DNA of 15,593 bases from JBBKWH01 sp037968855 (GCA_037968855.1 JBBKWH010000057.1:1-15593); one strand, 5' to 3'. Counted from the first letter of the stretch, positions 1 to 9,171 are shown. Translations and numbers: made by a program. Notes: a model not told the origin generated them from the letters alone.

Positions 1-206
1 ATTCCCCGCAGACTTCCACGCTCAAGATAGGTTTTGATGATGTGTTCTTTGCGCTCTTCTGAATATTTGACCTTAGGCTTGAGTACGCTTGATCGGCCAC
101 AATCATTGCACTTGAATTGGGCATTGCCACTTTTGTTGTGACCATTTTTGCGAATATTGACTGAGCCACAGCGAGTACAGCTATGAGTAATGGTTTTAAT
201 AATCAT
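1..206 (-). CDS. insA: IS1-family transposase, InsA-type N-terminal part (partial)
   Basis: The ATG at 206 opens a frame that runs off the left edge after 68 codons. The product has two CxxC pairs (residues 10-13 and 33-36) separated by a basic stretch containing NGH and QFKC. This is the N-terminal zinc-binding module of IS1 InsA and related IS1 transposases, which binds the terminal repeats. It is followed by a basic helical region ending LERGSLRG, where IS1 proteins begin their helix-turn-helix. In classical IS1, InsA alone represses transposition and the active InsAB' arises by frameshifting; whether that holds here cannot be judged because the downstream part is outside the window. There is no obvious Shine-Dalgarno before the ATG. 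Family assignment is firm; activity is unknown. Confidence 0.8.
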   Translation of the reverse strand, partial: MIIKTITHSCTRCGSVNIRKNGHNKSGNAQFKCNDCGRSSVLKPKVKYSEERKEHIIKTYLERGSLRG

Positions 207-271
207 CGCAAAAAATCAAAAGCCTAAAGTGGGTTCGTTCTACAGAAAACACGTCAAGTTTGTACATTACC
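1..271 (-). mobile_element. IS1-family insertion sequence, left end (cut by window edge)
   Basis: The minus strand reads inward from 271 with GGTAATGTACAAACTTG. This resembles the IS1 left inverted repeat (GGT-ATG, then AACTT at similar spacing). About 65 bases later comes the InsA-type start codon at 206, close to the IS1 arrangement. The rest of the element lies beyond base 1, so the right end, target duplication and second reading frame cannot be seen. The exact end at 271 is inferred from similarity to the IS1 terminus, not from a pair of matching repeats. Confidence 0.7.
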
Positions 272-278
272 GAATTTA

Positions 279-313
279 GTATATGTAGACAGCGATCAGC
301 TGTCTACATATAC
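279..313. repeat. Perfect 15-bp inverted repeat beside the IS1 end
   Basis: Left arm GTATATGTAGACAGC (279-293) and right arm GCTGTCTACATATAC (299-313) are exact reverse complements around the five bases GATCA. The palindrome begins seven bases outside the inferred IS1 end. Neither side carries a T-tract, so it does not look like an intrinsic terminator, and tamB has a separate one at 335-369. It could be a protein-binding site, a remnant of a small palindromic element or a preferred insertion target. Its role is unknown. Confidence 0.75.
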
Positions 314-334
314 GCCACAAAGCCAAAAATCTAC

Positions 335-369
335 AAAAAAAGCATAGCCCTGAATCAATCAAGACTATG
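335..369 (-). terminator. Rho-independent terminator of tamB
   Basis: Read on the minus strand, CATAGTCTTGA pairs with TCAGGGCTATG as an 11-bp stem (two G-U wobbles) around a 5-nt loop. One C follows and then seven consecutive T. The wobbles pair only in minus-strand RNA, which fixes the direction. It lies about 40 bases after the tamB stop codon, where the end of the tamA-tamB transcript is expected. Confidence 0.75.
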
Positions 370-407
370 TATTAAAAGGAAAATACAATCTAGCTACATC
401 AGTAGAA

Positions 408-3400
408 CTAGAACCGCCAGTTGTAGAACATATCAACCGCCTTCTCTAAGGATGAGCTGGCTTCTACATATAAGCGACGGTTGACCTGATAACGCAGCGT
501 GAGTTTATTCACCGGAGTAAACACGCCGACACCATAACGCAAGTACAGATCCGGTGAGATATACCCCGTGACGTTGACCTGCGTATCATCACCAACCCCT
601 TCGGCATCCACCGTCAAGCCAGACAAGCCAAAACCACGGCCAATCTGGTTGGTAAAGTTGCGTGAGCCACTTAAGCCTAGGCTTAAGCCTGCTGCGGCAA
701 CGGTATTATTCACTTCACTCTTAAAGCCAGCGGTATTGGTCACGGTGTTATTGGCACTGATCCGGCCTGTCAGTAAGGCATTGAGTGCTTCTTGTTCAGT
801 CAGACCGGCATCATTAAAGATGGCAATACCCGGCCTCGACAAACGACCACCTACGCGCACGCCAACGGTTCGACCACTAATACTCTTGGTCGCTTCGATG
901 TCCAAAATAGGCTGGGTTAAACTGCCGTTAAAACGCGCTGCGCCACGCTTAAGCAATAAGTTTTGACCAAACGCTTCGACTTGTACCGAGCGTTGCACGG
1001 CAATCTCACCACTAGCCGATAGCCCTTCAGTGCCACGCTGACGAATATTGAGCTGGCCACCCAACGGAGCATTGGCACCAAAGCCACGGAAATACACAGC
1101 ATTACCCAAGAGCACATCAATGTCTGCATCAATCCGCCATGGCTTCACTGCTTTTAACACAGGATTTTCTAGCGCTAAGCGACGATCAATCACCCGTACA
1201 TCCGACGACACCGCAACGGCATCATCATCGGTAGGTGCCGGTGTAATCAAAGCACTCGGGATATCCACTCGACCATCAATACTGACTTGACGGCGAGTCG
1301 GCAGCACGACCATATCCAATTTTGGTGATAGGCGTGCTGTTAACAACGGCGGCTTACGAATCAACAGCTCATTGCCGCTAAGGTTCAGATTAATCCGTGG
1401 CTCACCTGCCCAGACCGCCTTACCATCTAAGGTGGCACGACCATCACCACTATAGAACTCACCGTCCAAGGTCGCTTGTGTGCCACGGATACTTGAATGC
1501 AGCTGGATTTTGTCCAGATTGACAGGCAAGTCGGCCATCGCCACACGACCGTTTTTTAAGCGAAACTCGCCATAGAACTGTGGCCCTGTTAATGGCCCAC
1601 TCATACCACCAGCCAGTGAGGCCGTCCCTTGTAAGGTGCGCATACCGGCAAAGAATGGCTGAAAAATACTCATCTCAACGTTATCTAGTACTAGCGCACC
1701 ATTAACGGTCATCGGTGTGGCTTGGGGGTCAACAATCGCATCCACATAGCCGGTACCAATACCGGGTGTTTTGGCATCAAAACGGATTTTCATCCCATCG
1801 GCTTGGGTTTGCGCAATCAGGCTTAAGCGATCATACGGCAAGGTGAGCGGTGGGTCTTGTGGATCATCTGCGGTCAGACCAAGGTTGCCGTTTTCGGTAT
1901 AAATCTGCGCATCTAAGGTAGGTTGCTGCCCTGCCTGCCAACCAGCTTTGGCTTGGCCATTGAGTAAACCAGACCAGACCAAACCATCGGGCATAAAGGC
2001 ACGGAATGACTGCATATCCAGTTTTTGCAGCGTCACCGCCAGATTGCCTTGTTTTGCACTGGCCAATAGCGGCTCTGTCAAACACAGATGACTGTCACGG
2101 TCGGCATTCCAGCAATGCGCCGCCAAATTGATTTGCTGAGTACTGTTGGTCCACGTTAGCTCAGCCGGTTGCTGCTGCGCCAATGTCAGCACTTTGCTTT
2201 TAATTTGACCATTTTGCAGTTGGCCAATCCAGTTCATGCCATCGCGCAAGCCACCTGCCAAGCGCAATGACAACAGGGTTTTATTGATCGCGGCACTGGC
2301 ATCTAGCACATGAGCTTGTTGTGTCCCGTTTAAGCTAACATCCACATTATCAATCTTGCGCGTGCCTTGAATCACCTGATCCGCATGAATGGTCAGCGTA
2401 CTTGGCGCTTGACCAAGCTGTGGCACATCACCACGTACCGTTGCGCTATCAATCTTAATCTGGCCAGCAACCAACTGACTCACATCCAAACTGAGCGTCA
2501 TATCAGGCCGGTCTAATTGGCCGGTTAGTGTTGCCAGACCAGTAATTTTGCCGCGCAAACTTGGATGAATATTTTGCAAGGCTGGCGCGTTAATCTTTGC
2601 CTCTAACCGCTGAGCATTGCCATCGGCCACCAAGCTATTGCCCGCCCAGTCCAGCTTGAGTGCTTTGGCCTCAAACTGCTTTGGAATAAAGCTCGCAACT
2701 GACTTGCCATTTGGTTTAGGCAAAACCAACTCTAACTGGCCAGTTGCGCTGATCGGCTGCTGCCGTAGCGTGCCTTGAATATCCAACTGTCGAATCGACA
2801 CATCGCGGGCTTGTGCTTGCCAATGACCACTGGTTTGTAGCTGACCGGTCAAATCACCAGCCCAACCGGCCACAAAAAAACCAGGATTAAAGTGATTCAT
2901 TTTACCACTTAGGGTCCACGCTGGCCCTTGCGCCAAGCTCACTTGACCTTGGGCATTGATTTGGCCCGCAGCACCATCATGGGCAAAGCGTTCGATATTG
3001 ATTAAGCTCGGCGTACCATTGACCTTAAGCGCCAACGTACCGTTGGGCACATCTGGTGTTTTTAAGGCTCCGTCAAACACAGCACCAAATGATTTTAGGC
3101 CACTGGTTTTGCCTTGATTCATCAACAAGGCAATCTGACCTTGGCCTTTGAGCTGAATCGGCCTTGGTTTGGTTTTACCATCGGCAGCCATCTGTGCGCT
3201 CAGATCAACGGTTTTAATCGCAATCGTTTGCTTGGCTGAGGTTGATTCCCCCGATGCGACGACCTGTCCGGTCACCGTTGTTAATGGAACGGCTGCAACA
3301 ATCTTGCTGGGATTAAAACCTCTAGTATTGATGGCCGCTTGCCAACGCAAAGGCTGTTGTACCGCTGTCTTTTTGCCTTGTGCCTTAGGCAGTGTCACTT

Positions 3401-5051
3401 GTGCCGAACCATTTAAACGACCAGCAATCCCTTGATAAATCAGCTCTGGCACTTGCACCGCTTGGCCAGCCAATCCCACCCGTGCCTGATACACACCGGC
3501 AGGCACCATCGCCTTTGCACCGGCATCGACCAGTGTAGTTTTTAGCTCAATGCCGGTTTTGTCGGTAGTCCGACGAATCATCGCCTGACCTTGACGGCTA
3601 TCAATAGGGCCAATACCAGCAATGGTACGGCTTAAGTTTTGCCAACGTGCATCGACCACCATTGGGATGCCAGCTTGACCCAAGCTACCCGCCTGACCAA
3701 CACCCGCCACCCATGTTTCACGATTCGGCTGTCGCACCACTACGCCCACTTGCGAGCGCGTCGATCCCAATTGACCCACACTGGTCAAGTTGGCATTAAA
3801 TTTGGAAGGCAAGTAAGCCAGCGCCGCAGCAGGTAATACAGGCTTTAAGACTAGATCTTGGGTTTGGCCATGCAACTTCCAGCGCACCCCCCCAGCCCAA
3901 TCTAGCCTGCCATCTAGCAGGACCTGACCATCAAGCACATCACCATTTAATTGCTGGATATCCAAGCCTTTAAAGTCGGTAGATGCACGTGCTTGATATT
4001 GACCTCGTGGAATATTTTTTCCACTTAAATCAGTCTTAATGACTGCTGACAGGCCACCCGCTGTCCCTTGTACATCAGCATGACCGTCATTTGAATGTAA
4101 TTGCAATGTCTGTGCAAAGGGCCAGTTAAAGTTCTTCCAATCCAAGGTTCCTTGGTACGGCGATCCTTTACGCACCGGATGAACCACTGCCTTTGCGACG
4201 GCTTTATCCGGCCACTGCACCACTGCCGTTGCATTGAGGGTGTCGAGCGTCCCTGTGCCATTGACTGTGATCGGAGTGAGGCCCATATTGGCCAGTGCCG
4301 GCACAATCACTTGCCCACTGACGGTCAGCGGATACAAGCCATTAAACTTGATCTCACCATCAATATTTTGTGCCTGTACTGCACTGTGCTTAAGGCTAGA
4401 GTTTTTTAATGACAGCTCATCACCGGCCCAAACGGCATCTTGCAAATGGACCTCTGGAAAAACAATCGGGTTTACCGTTGGCTGAAGAATTTGTAAATCA
4501 TGCACAAAGGCATCATCAAAACGTAGCGTGACAGGTAAGTTAATGGGCTTAAAATCAAAGGGCTTTCCGGTTGGTGGATTTTTTTGCATCACATAAAGAT
4601 GATGCAACGATGCCTGACTAAAGTGGACTTCGCGCTGCAATAATGCACGCCAGCCAATATGCACCACAGCATGCGCCACCGTCACATCCACGGCTTTGGT
4701 GCGGACTTTGACGTTATCTAAGATCACACCATCGCGTAGATTCCCGCCGCTATAGCGATAACTGACCAACTTTTGTTGACCAGCAATCCAGCCCAAAATA
4801 CGCTGCGTACCGGCATTGGTTCCAGACCAGTAATATAATACCAAGACCGCAGAGACCAGCAGCAACACGATAAGGGTCAATACCCATAGCCACCAACGAC
4901 GCTTGGTTTTTGGTGGAGGTAGCTGCATCGCTCCAGATGTGGTCGCGCGCTCATCCGATGCAGGCATGGTATCCACCGCCGATTCATTCGGTGCTTGCTG
5001 TGGAGCATTGGACGGTAGGTCCGTCTGGTTCTCGCTCATTAGGCGACTCAT
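408..5051 (-). CDS. tamB: Translocation and assembly module subunit TamB (AsmA-like bridge protein)
   Basis: Inner-membrane-anchored periplasmic protein that partners the outer-membrane protein TamA. The family is linked to insertion of some outer-membrane proteins and to phospholipid movement to the outer membrane. The 1547-residue product has a Pro/Thr-rich cytoplasmic N-terminus, basic KTKRR, then one membrane anchor at about 52-75. The rest is a very long region of alternating beta-type repeats (DG-VxLDG, GxLxxP), as expected for the lipid-conducting groove. The C-terminus carries the TamB/DUF490 domain: GVRVGGRLSRPGI, LTEQEALNALLTGR, YISPDLYLRYGVGVF, LTLRYQVNRRLYVEAS, and the terminal FYNWRF. 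It is longer than the E. coli protein (about 1260). GGAG touches the first ATG directly (5051), so the second ATG at 5039 (MSENQTDL) may be the true start. It follows tamA after a 91-base gap and is probably co-transcribed with it. Confidence 0.93.
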   Translation of the reverse strand: MSRLMSENQTDLPSNAPQQAPNESAVDTMPASDERATTSGAMQLPPPKTKRRWWLWVLTLIVLLLVSAVLVLYYWSGTNAGTQRILGWIAGQQKLVSYRYSGGNLRDGVILDNVKVRTKAVDVTVAHAVVHIGWRALLQREVHFSQASLHHLYVMQKNPPTGKPFDFKPINLPVTLRFDDAFVHDLQILQPTVNPIVFPEVHLQDAVWAGDELSLKNSSLKHSAVQAQNIDGEIKFNGLYPLTVSGQVIVPALANMGLTPITVNGTGTLDTLNATAVVQWPDKAVAKAVVHPVRKGSPYQGTLDWKNFNWPFAQTLQLHSNDGHADVQGTAGGLSAVIKTDLSGKNIPRGQYQARASTDFKGLDIQQLNGDVLDGQVLLDGRLDWAGGVRWKLHGQTQDLVLKPVLPAAALAYLPSKFNANLTSVGQLGSTRSQVGVVVRQPNRETWVAGVGQAGSLGQAGIPMVVDARWQNLSRTIAGIGPIDSRQGQAMIRRTTDKTGIELKTTLVDAGAKAMVPAGVYQARVGLAGQAVQVPELIYQGIAGRLNGSAQVTLPKAQGKKTAVQQPLRWQAAINTRGFNPSKIVAAVPLTTVTGQVVASGESTSAKQTIAIKTVDLSAQMAADGKTKPRPIQLKGQGQIALLMNQGKTSGLKSFGAVFDGALKTPDVPNGTLALKVNGTPSLINIERFAHDGAAGQINAQGQVSLAQGPAWTLSGKMNHFNPGFFVAGWAGDLTGQLQTSGHWQAQARDVSIRQLDIQGTLRQQPISATGQLELVLPKPNGKSVASFIPKQFEAKALKLDWAGNSLVADGNAQRLEAKINAPALQNIHPSLRGKITGLATLTGQLDRPDMTLSLDVSQLVAGQIKIDSATVRGDVPQLGQAPSTLTIHADQVIQGTRKIDNVDVSLNGTQQAHVLDASAAINKTLLSLRLAGGLRDGMNWIGQLQNGQIKSKVLTLAQQQPAELTWTNSTQQINLAAHCWNADRDSHLCLTEPLLASAKQGNLAVTLQKLDMQSFRAFMPDGLVWSGLLNGQAKAGWQAGQQPTLDAQIYTENGNLGLTADDPQDPPLTLPYDRLSLIAQTQADGMKIRFDAKTPGIGTGYVDAIVDPQATPMTVNGALVLDNVEMSIFQPFFAGMRTLQGTASLAGGMSGPLTGPQFYGEFRLKNGRVAMADLPVNLDKIQLHSSIRGTQATLDGEFYSGDGRATLDGKAVWAGEPRINLNLSGNELLIRKPPLLTARLSPKLDMVVLPTRRQVSIDGRVDIPSALITPAPTDDDAVAVSSDVRVIDRRLALENPVLKAVKPWRIDADIDVLLGNAVYFRGFGANAPLGGQLNIRQRGTEGLSASGEIAVQRSVQVEAFGQNLLLKRGAARFNGSLTQPILDIEATKSISGRTVGVRVGGRLSRPGIAIFNDAGLTEQEALNALLTGRISANNTVTNTAGFKSEVNNTVAAAGLSLGLSGSRNFTNQIGRGFGLSGLTVDAEGVGDDTQVNVTGYISPDLYLRYGVGVFTPVNKLTLRYQVNRRLYVEASSSLEKAVDMFYNWRF

Positions 5052-5142
5052 CTCCAGTTGATCAGGTCAGCTAACACGTTGACCTAAACACAGTGCTTTA
5101 TGACAACGTGGCCACTGTAGTAACAGGTCCACAGCTTAAGGA

Positions 5143-7569
5143 TTACAACGGTGGACCAATAAAAAAGTGTAAACGAATCGGCACACTGGCTTCTGACACC
5201 CCTGCCGCCACATCCAAACGAATCGGACCAATCGGCGAACTCCAACGCACCCCAACCCCTGCACCCACTTTAATCGGATCATTAAACTGTTGATCAAAAG
5301 CATTACCGCCATCGACAAACACAGCGCCGCGCCATTTGGGTAAAAAGCGATAGCTATATTCAACAGAAGCAACACCTAGATTCTCACCACCAATCAAATA
5401 ACCGTCTTCTTTGGTCGAGAGGCTCTTGTAGTCATAACCACGAATACTTTGATCACCACCGGCAAAAAAACGCAGGTTATACGGCACACGATCAAAATCT
5501 TTGGTGACAATGTGTCCAATATCTAAGCGTCCCACAAAACGATGCTGATCGGTCAGACCAAAACTCTCAATAGCACGCCAACCGGCCCGTAAAATGGCCA
5601 TATCAACATCGGTCAACAACGCCTCGCTACCCACTTCGATTTGGTAATACTGCCGCAAACCGCGTGACGGATCTAAACCGCCATAGGTTTTCACTTTGTT
5701 GAAGGCATAACCGGCTAGTAGGGCCTGCTGCGTGGTACTGACCCCTTGTACATTAAACGGTGCTGGCAGGTCGGCCACATCTGTACCGTCAAAGTTATTT
5801 TTGAGCTGATCAACACGATAACGTAGCGACATAGTGCGCTGCCAACCATCGGCACTCGGTCGAATCGAGCGCTCAACCCCAAAGGTAATGGCCTGTGTAT
5901 CTAGATCAAGATTGCTGTCGCTTTGGTCACGTAACTCACGCTCATACCCCCCAAAAAAACTTAAAGTATCATTGAGCGGGTGCTTATACGGCATGTTGTA
6001 ACGGGCATCAATCGCCTGCCGAATTTGTGACAGCTCCATATTGGCATCAATGTTATGCCCCTTGTCATTGAGTAAGGCCCGACGATACTGAGTCCGCAAG
6101 CGAACCCCCGTATCCGTGCCATAACCAATACCGGCTTCAGCACTATTGGGTTTACGTGCATCAAGGGTAATATTGACTGGAATCACCCGCTCTTGTCTGG
6201 CCTGCTGCATCCGCTGTTCACTACGCTGCAAATTATCGGCCAAGTTGCCGCTTTGCTGCTCGTCTGACAGTCCTGCACCACCAGTAATGGCAGTTGGCGT
6301 GACCAAAGTGGCTTCAACTTGAGCGGGATTACCCATGTCACTTGAGGTCATTGGTCGCTGAGCATCCACTGCTGCCGCTGCATCAATCGCCTGATTCATC
6401 CCTAGACTATTATCTGACTCCGCAGCAATCGGCTCAGGCGTCACGGTATCCACTTGAATCCCGTTAAACCAGCGTGTGTCTAGCAACCGTCGTGACAATC
6501 TAGCAACGTCACCTGCATCGTAATAATCACCCTCTTTAAAGGGTAATAGCTGCTCTAATAATTCAGGTTTAACTGGCAAGGTCGGATCATCGCCGACGCT
6601 CTCAAAACGAATCGCGCCAAACTTATAACGTGGGCCGGTACCGTAATTCAGGTCAATTTCAGCCACATTATCGGGCAGAATCACCTGCACATCTTTGGTC
6701 TGCCAGCCAGCATCAAAATAGCCTTGATCACTGGCCACACTAACAATCCGGCCTTTGGTTTTTTCATACAGCGAGTGATCCAATCGATCACCCACAGCCA
6801 AATCTGGTTTTTTCAAGATGGGATCAAAGGCAGGGTTATCATGCCCATCGCCGCTAATCACAATGCTTTGCTTGCTGACGGTGACAGGCGCGTTAGGCTC
6901 AACACTGACAAACACTTGCTCGTTGTCATCAGAGGCCGAAAATCGAAAGGTGGCCTCATAGTAGCCAACCGCATGCGCGGCATCGCGTGACAAGCTCCGT
7001 AACCGCGGCAAAGCCGTTCTAAAGTCTTCAAGCTCAGCCACAGTCACACGGCGCAAATAAGCCCGTATGTTATCGGCCAGCTCGTCTGGTGCACCCGACA
7101 CATTGACCGATACGGTTGGCGCTTCCAAAAAGTCACCACCCTCCTGATTTGGACGAAAACGTCGCCAAACTCGCTGAAAAATATTTGGTTTTTTTGCATT
7201 ATCTTGCGCTAAAGATGACGATACCTTGCCATTACTTTCGCCCTTAGATGCACTTGACGCTGTCGGGGTTGGCATTGATATCGACTGAAATTGATCCGCA
7301 GCGGCATCTAACGTGGGGTCGCTTATCGACTCATTTGCTGTCGATACTGTCGCAGCATCAACCGTTGTCGAAGAGTTTGGCTTAAGATCGGCGTCAAGTG
7401 CATAGCTGGCACTGGACAAGGTCAAACCAATCATGCCCACACTCAGTACACTGACACTAAGCGCAGCGCTTTGGTACATCGCAGTACACAGCGGCAAAAT
7501 ACGCCACGCACGTCGTGGCGGCATGAGCTGAGTATTGGGCACATGCCTACGACAATTCAGTTGGGTCAT
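5143..7569 (-). CDS. tamA: Outer-membrane assembly factor TamA (Omp85 family)
   Basis: Outer-membrane Omp85 protein that forms the translocation and assembly module with TamB. The 808 residues hold a long N-terminus with a hydrophobic signal segment (about 34-56, likely cleavage near SYA/LDA) and a Ser/Thr/Ala-rich linker (about 58-145). Three POTRA domains (about 150-470) and a 16-strand-type barrel (about 473-808) follow. Diagnostic pieces are TARKPNSAEAG-like DARKPNSAEAGIGYGTDTG at the POTRA3/barrel joint, GGDQSIRGY (704-712, the Omp85 loop-6 RGY motif), and IGPIRLDVA near the end. POTRA3 is interrupted by a low-complexity insert (about 378-460), making the protein longer than E. coli TamA (577). 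AAGG eight bases before the ATG at 7569 supports this start. The final residues HFFIGPPL differ from the usual aromatic C-terminus. It heads the tamA-tamB operon. Confidence 0.92.
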   Translation of the reverse strand: MTQLNCRRHVPNTQLMPPRRAWRILPLCTAMYQSAALSVSVLSVGMIGLTLSSASYALDADLKPNSSTTVDAATVSTANESISDPTLDAAADQFQSISMPTPTASSASKGESNGKVSSSLAQDNAKKPNIFQRVWRRFRPNQEGGDFLEAPTVSVNVSGAPDELADNIRAYLRRVTVAELEDFRTALPRLRSLSRDAAHAVGYYEATFRFSASDDNEQVFVSVEPNAPVTVSKQSIVISGDGHDNPAFDPILKKPDLAVGDRLDHSLYEKTKGRIVSVASDQGYFDAGWQTKDVQVILPDNVAEIDLNYGTGPRYKFGAIRFESVGDDPTLPVKPELLEQLLPFKEGDYYDAGDVARLSRRLLDTRWFNGIQVDTVTPEPIAAESDNSLGMNQAIDAAAAVDAQRPMTSSDMGNPAQVEATLVTPTAITGGAGLSDEQQSGNLADNLQRSEQRMQQARQERVIPVNITLDARKPNSAEAGIGYGTDTGVRLRTQYRRALLNDKGHNIDANMELSQIRQAIDARYNMPYKHPLNDTLSFFGGYERELRDQSDSNLDLDTQAITFGVERSIRPSADGWQRTMSLRYRVDQLKNNFDGTDVADLPAPFNVQGVSTTQQALLAGYAFNKVKTYGGLDPSRGLRQYYQIEVGSEALLTDVDMAILRAGWRAIESFGLTDQHRFVGRLDIGHIVTKDFDRVPYNLRFFAGGDQSIRGYDYKSLSTKEDGYLIGGENLGVASVEYSYRFLPKWRGAVFVDGGNAFDQQFNDPIKVGAGVGVRWSSPIGPIRLDVAAGVSEASVPIRLHFFIGPPL

Positions 7570-7665
7570 TTACTACACCTTTGGCCAAGAACGGTCGGTC
7601 AGCACCAGACCCACAATTTAAAAAACCGCTTAATATGTGCAAATCATACGCATTCAATGATCTGC

Positions 7666-7694
7666 TTGCCACTCTTGGCCTGTCTGGTTATGGT
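7666..7694 (+). promoter_or_regulatory. Candidate sigma-70 promoter of the MFS transporter gene
   Basis: TTGCCA (7666-7671), a 17-base spacer and TATGGT (7689-7694) match the sigma-70 consensus at five and four of six positions. A transcript would start about 65 bases before the ATG at 7766. The intergenic region 7570-7765 separates this gene from divergent tamA and must hold both promoters; no convincing minus-strand promoter stood out. The call rests on pattern alone. Confidence 0.35.
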
Positions 7695-7765
7695 GAGCGC
7701 GACCCACATACAGCATCTCGTGTGCTTCTTTTTTGTTGCGGCATTTTTTATTTTGGACTCCCCTT

Positions 7766-9076
7766 ATGGCCAGTCAGTTTGCCCTGCTCAAGACCCGTCG
7801 TTTTTTGCCGATGTTTCTTACCCAATTCTTGGGGGCATTTAACGACAATGTCTTTAAACAAGCCATGGTGTTGCTGCTCACCTATCAAGCGGCTACACAG
7901 CTTGATATGTCGATTAGCCTGATCAACAATTTGGCCGCTATGCTGTTTATTTTGCCGTATTTTTTGTTTTCGGCAGCCGCAGGGCAACTGGCAGATAAAT
8001 ACGATAAAGACTGGCTATCACGCCGGATCAAAGTGCTAGAAATTGTCATCATGATGTTAGCCTCTGCTGCGTTTATTTTTCATTGGTATAAGCTCCTGTT
8101 TATTGCGCTATTTTTGATGGGCACTCACTCGACATTTTTTGGTCCAATCAAGTATGCATATCTTCCCCAAGTGCTCAGCGACCAAGAGCTAGTCGGCGGA
8201 AATGCTTTGTTTCAAACCGGCACATCAATGGCTATTTTGACTGGCATGATGTTGGGTGGTGCGGTGATTGCTGCAACAGGTGAACATCATCTGATTTGGA
8301 CCAGTGTCACCGTGATGAGCATTGCTATCTTAGGCTGGCTAACATCTAGACAAATTCCAGTGACACCATCGCTGAATCCGACTTTAAAGATCGACTGGAA
8401 TGTCTGGCGTACCAGCATCACCACCATGCGTGATGCATGGCACTTACGCGCGGTGTTTTATGCCATTGTGGGGATTTCGTGGTTTTGGTTCTACGGGGCA
8501 ACCTTTCTCACCCAGATCCCAGAATTTACGCTCAAAATTTTGCATGGTGATGAATCGGTGGTCATTTTGCTGCTGACGCTATTCTCGGTTGGTGTGGCGA
8601 CTGGCTCATTGATGTGTCGCAAATTACTCAAAAACAAAGTCAGCTTGGCCCTATTGCCAGTCGGCATGATTGGCTTAACTGCCTTTGGTTTGGATTTATA
8701 CTTTGCCTTAAATGCCTTGGCCGACCATGCCGTTGGCAAAGATTTATATACCCTTACCCAGTTGATTGCTGATGCCAGCTACTGGCGAGTATTTGCGGAT
8801 CTAGCGGGAATTGGCTTGTTTGGTGGGTTTTATATTGTTCCGCTATATGCCTATATGCAGGCCCATGCGCCAGAGCAGTCCCGCGCACGGATTATTGCTG
8901 CCAACAATATCTTAAACGCGGTGTTTATGGTTGCCTCTGGCATTGTGGCAATCTTGGCCTTAAGCGTGTTTAAAATCTCCCTGCCCGCTTTATTTGTGCT
9001 GACCGCCTTACTTAACATTGCCGTTTGCATGCTGGTGATTACCAAAACCCTAAAGCACTCGTTGGATGAAGTATAG
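7766..9076 (+). CDS. MFS transporter of the lysophospholipid-transporter (LplT / Aas-fused) type
   Basis: A 436-residue inner-membrane protein, hydrophobic along its whole length with about 12 predicted membrane segments. The N-terminal RRFLPMFLTQFLGAFNDN (11-28), AGQLADKYDKD, HSTFFGPIKYAYLPQ and ELVGGNAL match the MFS half of proteins that in many proteobacteria are fused to a 2-acyl-glycerophosphoethanolamine acyltransferase and an acyl-ACP ligase. LplT of E. coli, which flips lysophospholipids inward for re-acylation, is the nearest characterised member. Here the reading frame stops after the transporter, and no acyltransferase gene lies nearby. The ATG at 7766 is preferred over an in-frame TTG at 7733 because family members begin just before the RRFLP segment; the ribosome-binding site is weak either way. 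The gene is divergent from tamA. The substrate is inferred from family only. Confidence 0.8.
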   Translation: MASQFALLKTRRFLPMFLTQFLGAFNDNVFKQAMVLLLTYQAATQLDMSISLINNLAAMLFILPYFLFSAAAGQLADKYDKDWLSRRIKVLEIVIMMLASAAFIFHWYKLLFIALFLMGTHSTFFGPIKYAYLPQVLSDQELVGGNALFQTGTSMAILTGMMLGGAVIAATGEHHLIWTSVTVMSIAILGWLTSRQIPVTPSLNPTLKIDWNVWRTSITTMRDAWHLRAVFYAIVGISWFWFYGATFLTQIPEFTLKILHGDESVVILLLTLFSVGVATGSLMCRKLLKNKVSLALLPVGMIGLTAFGLDLYFALNALADHAVGKDLYTLTQLIADASYWRVFADLAGIGLFGGFYIVPLYAYMQAHAPEQSRARIIAANNILNAVFMVASGIVAILALSVFKISLPALFVLTALLNIAVCMLVITKTLKHSLDEV

Positions 9077-9171
9077 GGCCTATGCCATAGATCACAGCAA
9101 ACCGCGATAACAGATAATCATCGCTACTTTCGGCTGCTTGCTGCTATTTGGAACCGCTGCTTGAGATCAGT

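Noticed and set aside
260..484. Plus-strand frame of 74 codons running from the IS1 end into tamB
   Set aside because: It crosses the IS1 terminus, the palindrome and the tamB terminator, and has no protein-like pattern.
568..4485. Several plus-strand open frames inside tamB (for example 568-966, 1048-1290, 3169-3435, 4101-4409)
   Set aside because: They lie antisense within a clearly coding 4.6-kb gene, have no ribosome-binding sites or family-like sequence, and reflect the codon bias of tamB.
5064..5085. Short inverted repeat (AGGTCA / TGACCT) between tamA and tamB
   Set aside because: Six base pairs with a ten-base loop is within chance, and there is no T-tract; no attenuation claim is warranted.
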